A stretch of 64,000 nt of DNA. It comes from Hydractinia symbiolongicarpus. Taxonomy: Eukaryota > Cnidaria > Hydrozoa > Anthoathecata > Hydractiniidae. The notes beneath the pieces were generated by a model. The model was given only the letters and a program-made list of their open reading frames with translations, made no database searches and was not told the origin of the DNA. The position numbers and the translations under genes are program-made. The stretch covers positions 9,697,501 to 9,761,500 of the forward strand of contig NC_079880.1 in the NCBI RefSeq assembly GCF_029227915.1, read 5' to 3'. Of this stretch, positions 59,879 to 64,000 are shown one piece after another (position 1 is the first letter of the stretch; each line of letters starts with the position of its first letter).

Positions 59879-60057
59879 TTTGAAAAAAAACAACCTATGG
59901 AACATAAAATCTTTACAGACGACTTCAAACAACTTTTTTCTTCGTGTTTTTAACCTCCTTTATTTTTTTTTGCATTTTAAACTTTTAAATTAATACTGTC
60001 CTCGATCGCAACGCATATAATTGCTTTCCAACATGTTTGCTTAAGGCGGAAATCTTC

Positions 60058-60071
60058 AAGCCGCAGGGCTT
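60058..60071 (+). other. Candidate 3' hairpin of the Helentron
   Basis: AAGCC-GCAG-GGCTT, a 5-bp stem with a 4-base loop, about 180 bp after the EEP stop and followed by CTTG and a T-run. Helitron-type elements often have a subterminal 3' hairpin. No CTRR end was confirmed. Confidence 0.3.
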
Positions 60072-60379
60072 CTTGTTTTTTTTGGAGGGGGGGGGGGAAT
60101 AAAACATTTTTCTTTTCTTAATTATAAGAAACGTATTTTTTTTAAAAATTTAACGAGAATTTAATCTAGAGAATGGCAAATTATGTCAAATTTGGCGAGT
60201 ATTTAATTTGGCGCATAGTCAATTATTAAAATTTTGACGGGTATTTAATTTTGCGAAATTTGCCGAAATTCGCCAAATTTAATCCTCGCCGAAATTTATC
60301 CACTTAGGTAGGTATAATACCCCTTTCCCAAAAAGTTTATCGCAATTTCGGTTTAAATAAAAACACAGGAAAGAGCTTG

Positions 60380-60765
60380 TCCTTACCCCGTCCAGTTAAA
60401 AATATCACACAGCCATTGGATTTTCAGAATAAGTTTTCATGACAGTAATAAAAGGTGTAGCTGCCTAAGTGCATTAAATATAATAATTTTGTTGTAGCTA
60501 GCTAAAAACAGCATTTGGCTACTTTCACTTTTTATCAAGAGATAGCTATAAAGAGCTAGCTAAAACCAAAACATAAAAAGAAATACTGGTATACCAAACT
60601 GAATAAAAACATCAAAAGAATGGGAATAAATAAAGTTAGGTATAGCTTCCTAGCAGAATCCTACCTCAAAATCTACGTTCCTAGCTAAAATCTAAAAATT
60701 GGTTTGTTTAAGATTTATAAATTGCTATAAAACTAGGTCTTAACATGTGAAAACATCAAAATGAA
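60380..60765 (+). repeat. Dispersed repeat family R1, copy at 60.4 kb
   Basis: Best partner of 19103-19460; both include TTTTGTTGTAGCTAGC and ATCTACGTT blocks. Its 3' part AGATACAAAGTATTTAGAAG matches 34532-34551. The open frame 60761-60952 begins in this repeat and is not supported as a gene. Confidence 0.7.
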
Positions 60766-60965
60766 TATTTCTGTAGATACAAAGTATTTAGAAGAGAAAA
60801 AGGTCAATCGGAGATCATGTCTAATTCACCAAAGTACATCAGCGGTTTCGAACCCTTTTCTTGAACTAACTGGTGTAGTAAAACGGTTAAACGGGTCCAC
60901 CAACTTAGATTCCCGTCGGATGATTAGCTGTGCAAGCCCCTCGGAGCCTTAGATATTGATCATTA

Positions 60966-62430
60966 CTCGGAACTACCCTTAAATTGTTATAAAATCCTTA
61001 TAATCAGGAAAATTTATTAACTGTCGTTAGGATTATCCTTAAAACTTTGTTTTATCAAGGAAAATCATTCGGCTAGTGGCGTAATTAACCCGATTTCCTG
61101 AATTTTCGGATTTTACCCGAGTATTGGATTTTTGTGCGATTTCTGGCCTTTTTTTATGCGAAAAATAAATTTAATTTGGCTACCAGACTCTTTAAACAGA
61201 ACGGTAAAATTCATCCTAGAAGTGAAGTAACTTAATTTTAAGCAGATACTAATATTTTGGATAAAGTTGATGCTTCTGATGACGTCACATGAAAATTGCT
61301 GACACATCCAAAAAATTACTGCCTCAATTTTATTTCTTATGACATACTACAAGTGTGCCAAGTTTCATTCTATTCTGTAGAGCTTGTCATATCTTAATTT
61401 CCTTCCCATCTCAGCACCTTGCTTAATCAATCTTGCTAATACCTTGTTCAATGAATTAACGAAGTCTGTTGATTGGAATTTGCGTGAAAGATTCAACACC
61501 AATCGAGGACTAAAATATCTTTGATGGTATATTACTACTTTTGTGAGGCATTCTGACATTGAAAAAGTAATTTTGTTATCAAAAACACATAGAGAAAACG
61601 TCCTATTGACTAGGGTAATTTATAGGTATGCTTCCACGCTACCATGCTTAAGTTCAAAAGGATTAATCTCGTGAAAATGATTTGTAATGTAAACCATCAT
61701 AGTTTAGTGGAACTAGGTTGTTAATAAACCTGAAATTATTGCTAATATTTCTTGTTGAATTTAGATCCCTTTTCTTTAAAAATTTTATACACTGCCCTTT
61801 ACAATACATAGATAGAGATTTGCCACAAATTAGGCAAAATCAAAGCCAATGGAAAGCCAATCAAAGCCTATTACTTGGTGAAATATAGTATCTTTACATG
61901 TAAAGACGCGATTATCCATAAATATTGTAGACCTGTTTTAATTTTCGCTTTGTCAAATGTAATATCATGTATAGAAGAGTTACAGACCCACTTAGCACCA
62001 TACTCAGTTACCACAACATGTTTGCTAAGTCCACCTTGAAAATAAAAGTTAATTAATTCATTTAATACATAAAGTAATTTGTGGTGTGGAATTTTGGTGT
62101 GATGTATTGAAAAGTCGAGATCGGCAGGTCTTTTCTTCTAGAGCAGAATTTAGTATCTACATATTTTTGATAGCTGATTTATTATTCTGTAAGGCCCAGA
62201 AAGATTTGTCACCGGAATAAAAATGAGACTTTTCCTGGTCAACTGCATAGCTTTAAAATGGGAGAAATAGATTTAGATAGTGGTTTAATGGCACATGTAG
62301 ATGCCCCAATGATAACCTGAATGCTGTTGGTGTTCTATGCATTTTAAGGATCTAATAGGGTCCTAAAATGCATAAAAAATCATATTTTTAATTCATTTTT
62401 TGAAAATTTTTTATTTACCCTTGTGAAAAG
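60966..62430. other. Intergenic stretch with one R2 repeat
   Basis: No supported gene. 61080-61385 is a family R2 copy matching 32145-32490. Confidence 0.4.
61080..61385 (+). repeat. Dispersed repeat family R2, copy 2
   Basis: Same ordered blocks as 32145-32490, including TTAATTTTAAGCAGATA and CTGATGACGTCAC. Confidence 0.7.
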
Positions 62431-62436
62431 GAGGAC

Positions 62437-63996
62437 TTGCTATTGTTGAAGTTCCTCTCTATCAATTCAGTCACCAGTACATGCACGGCTTGGGCAAACG
62501 AAACGGGATACAAATGTTCCAATGTCAATATCCAATCGGAAAGATTTAATGATCTAATTATGATTGACTGCACGATAGATCCTGATTTTTTACCAAATTT
62601 AGTACATATGGAAGCCTTGGCAGCAATCAATACGGACATTCGATTTGTAGATGATATGTTTCACAAGCTCAAGTTCATACGAAAAATGGAAGTTAAAGGG
62701 AAAACGATAATTTCAGAGATCAAAAACACGACTTTTAATCGAAATATTTACTTGCTATCTCTAACCTTAAACAATGTGAAATTACGCGATATTAATCCCA
62801 ACGCTTTTCAGAAAACAACACGGTTAGAAGTGCTGGATCTTAATAATAATAACATTGGCAATATATCTGCTGTTTCCAATTTACAATCATTAAGTAAATT
62901 AGTTCTTAAATATAATAAAATTTTAAATTCCTTGGAACATGAAACATTAAAACTCTTTATCTGTCGTTCAACACAATCACTATCATGCCGTCTGTAAATT
63001 TTTTCATCAACCTTAAAAAGCTTGTGTACTTTGGACTCAGTGGCAACAAACTGTTGAGAATTCCGCCAGACACTTTTCAGCATTTGAAAAATTTGGTGTA
63101 TATAAACTTGAGTTACAAGAAGTTGACGTCAATTAAAGGAATTTAGCGGGGACATACAAAACTAGTCCATGCAATTCTGGATTACAACAGACTGCATACG
63201 TTGGACATGCGTGAATTCGCAGACTGTACAAGTCTTTCTACTCCACGTGTACGGAATAACAGTGTACATACCATAATAAGCAGTAACACCTTTAAAGAAT
63301 TAAGGGAATTTAATCTTTGCAAAAATAACATTACTTTTTTAGAAATGAATGCATTTACAGGTTTAGTGGGCTTGAAGAAACTGCTTCTTTGTCAAAATAG
63401 TATTTTGTATTGGAATCAGAATTTAAAAAATGTCTTTAAGTTAGAAGAATTAGACATATCAGGAAACAATATGAGAGGGTTTAAGTTTGATATGCTGCCA
63501 AAGAGTGTTATGAAGATCCTGGCAGACAACAACAACTATGACTGTAATTGCCAACTTCAAGATGAGATAAGAAAGTACTTACTCTGCAGTAGGAGACAAA
63601 ATATCACAGGAGTTTGTTCTATGCCAACGCATTTAAGAAGTTTACAATTGGACACTTTTTCTTTAAAAGAACCCTGCATGAATAATTTCACATGTCGTAA
63701 AGATACATCCAAGAGCTATTGTAAGTGTGGTATTGAGTATACAGGAGAGTATTGTGAAAAAATAATATAATCCTTGCTCAAAGAACCCATGTAACAATCA
63801 TGGTACGTGTTATGTTACGAACCACAAGCTAAAATGTAAATGCATGCATGGATTTTTTGGTCCACTTTGTGAGTACTTGCAAACAACCGCAAAAACTACA
63901 CAAACAGGTACCGAATCAGGTAGTACAAAGGTGACACCCACCAAGACATTCTCCACTCTCTATATTGTCCTAATAGTGGTAGCTCCTATCACTTAA
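62437..63996 (+). pseudogene. Intronless leucine-rich-repeat + EGF membrane protein, broken
   Basis: The first frame (62437-62997) has an N-terminal Cys cap and LRR units such as LEVLDLNNNNIGNISAV. A frameshift near 62950 moves it to a frame reading TLYLSFNTITIMPSV and LVYFGLSGNKLLRIPP. A stop occurs at about 63145. The third piece (63201-63770) has more LRRs, an LRR C-terminal cap (NYDCNCQLQDEIRKYLLC) and one EGF (CKCGIEYTGEYC). After another frame change a second EGF (CNNHGTCYVTNHKLKCKC), a Thr-rich linker and the start of a hydrophobic span (LYIVLIVVAP) end at TAA 63994-63996. No introns, at least three breaks and no ATG: probably a decayed retrocopy or old paralogue. Sequencing errors are an alternative. 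Confidence 0.7.
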
Positions 63997-64000
63997 CTTA

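Larger units (their letters stand above)
53700..60090 (+). mobile_element. Helentron (Helitron-2 class) autonomous element, damaged
   Basis: In order: TATA boxes, a 12-bp 5' repeat, ORF1 (2A + C76-like protease + 18-aa repeats), a zinc-finger/Rep ORF with HUH and tyrosine motifs, a Pif1-family helicase, and an EEP nuclease remnant. Rep plus Pif1 helicase defines Helitrons; the EEP nuclease marks the Helentron branch. Base composition is like the host. The coding chain has about four frame changes and several stops. Limits are set by promoter and the last hairpin; true termini were not identified. Confidence 0.85.

Overview
The window looks like AT-rich animal genomic DNA, most likely from a cnidarian (probably a hydrozoan). 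It holds multi-exon genes for secreted or membrane proteins built from metazoan extracellular domains (vWD, EGF, PAN, fibrinogen-like GGWT, LDLa, F5/8C, LRR), with GT-AG introns. About two thirds of the sequence is intron, intergenic DNA and transposable elements. No bacterial genes, operons, rRNA, canonical tRNA or CRISPR were seen. Species assignment is inference.

Layout. 385-12237 (+): last 14 exons of a VWDE-like type I membrane protein; the exons join in frame into 950 residues. Its third intron holds a 3-kb inverted-repeat element with three tandem 'family A' units. 13.2-20.7 kb: repeats (minisatellite, reversed family A elements, SINEs, dispersed family R1). 21.4-26.4 kb: a duplicated promoter/first-exon region, then a five-exon PAN-EGF-fibrinogen-like gene. 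29837-33002: a TTAA-flanked piggyBac-like element without transposase that contains a decayed copy of VWDE exon 12. 35.7-46.0 kb: a decayed Polinton/Maverick, visibly more GC-rich than its surroundings, with protein-primed PolB, A32-like ATPase, MSV199-type protein, Cys-rich proteins and a DDE integrase; all are broken or small. 46412-47825 (-): two exons of an LDLa-F5/8C gene whose continuation runs into the Polinton. 52.1-53.1 kb: a TTAA MITE and a tandem array of 'family B' elements with a nested insertion. 53.7-60.1 kb: an autonomous but damaged Helentron (Helitron-2 class). 62.4-64 kb (+): an intronless LRR-EGF pseudogene.

The most interesting unit is the Helentron. Its first ORF starts with a 2A-like ribosome-skipping motif. 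A cysteine protease domain resembling herpesvirus-tegument deubiquitinases (peptidase C76) follows, then an 18-residue tandem repeat. A T_TTA_AAA heptamer sits exactly where the reading frame must step back by -1 to enter the zinc-finger/Rep ORF. Rep (HUH and tyrosine motifs), a Pif1-type helicase and an EEP nuclease remnant follow. The second notable item is the VWDE exon lying inside the TTAA-flanked element, which looks like gene capture or transduplication.

Host genes and mobile elements interact: introns are filled by repeats carrying TGACGTCA (CRE-like) motifs, one host gene seems interrupted by the Polinton, and another has a duplicated 5' end. All exon models are hand-made from reading frame and splice consensus; no transcript evidence was available.
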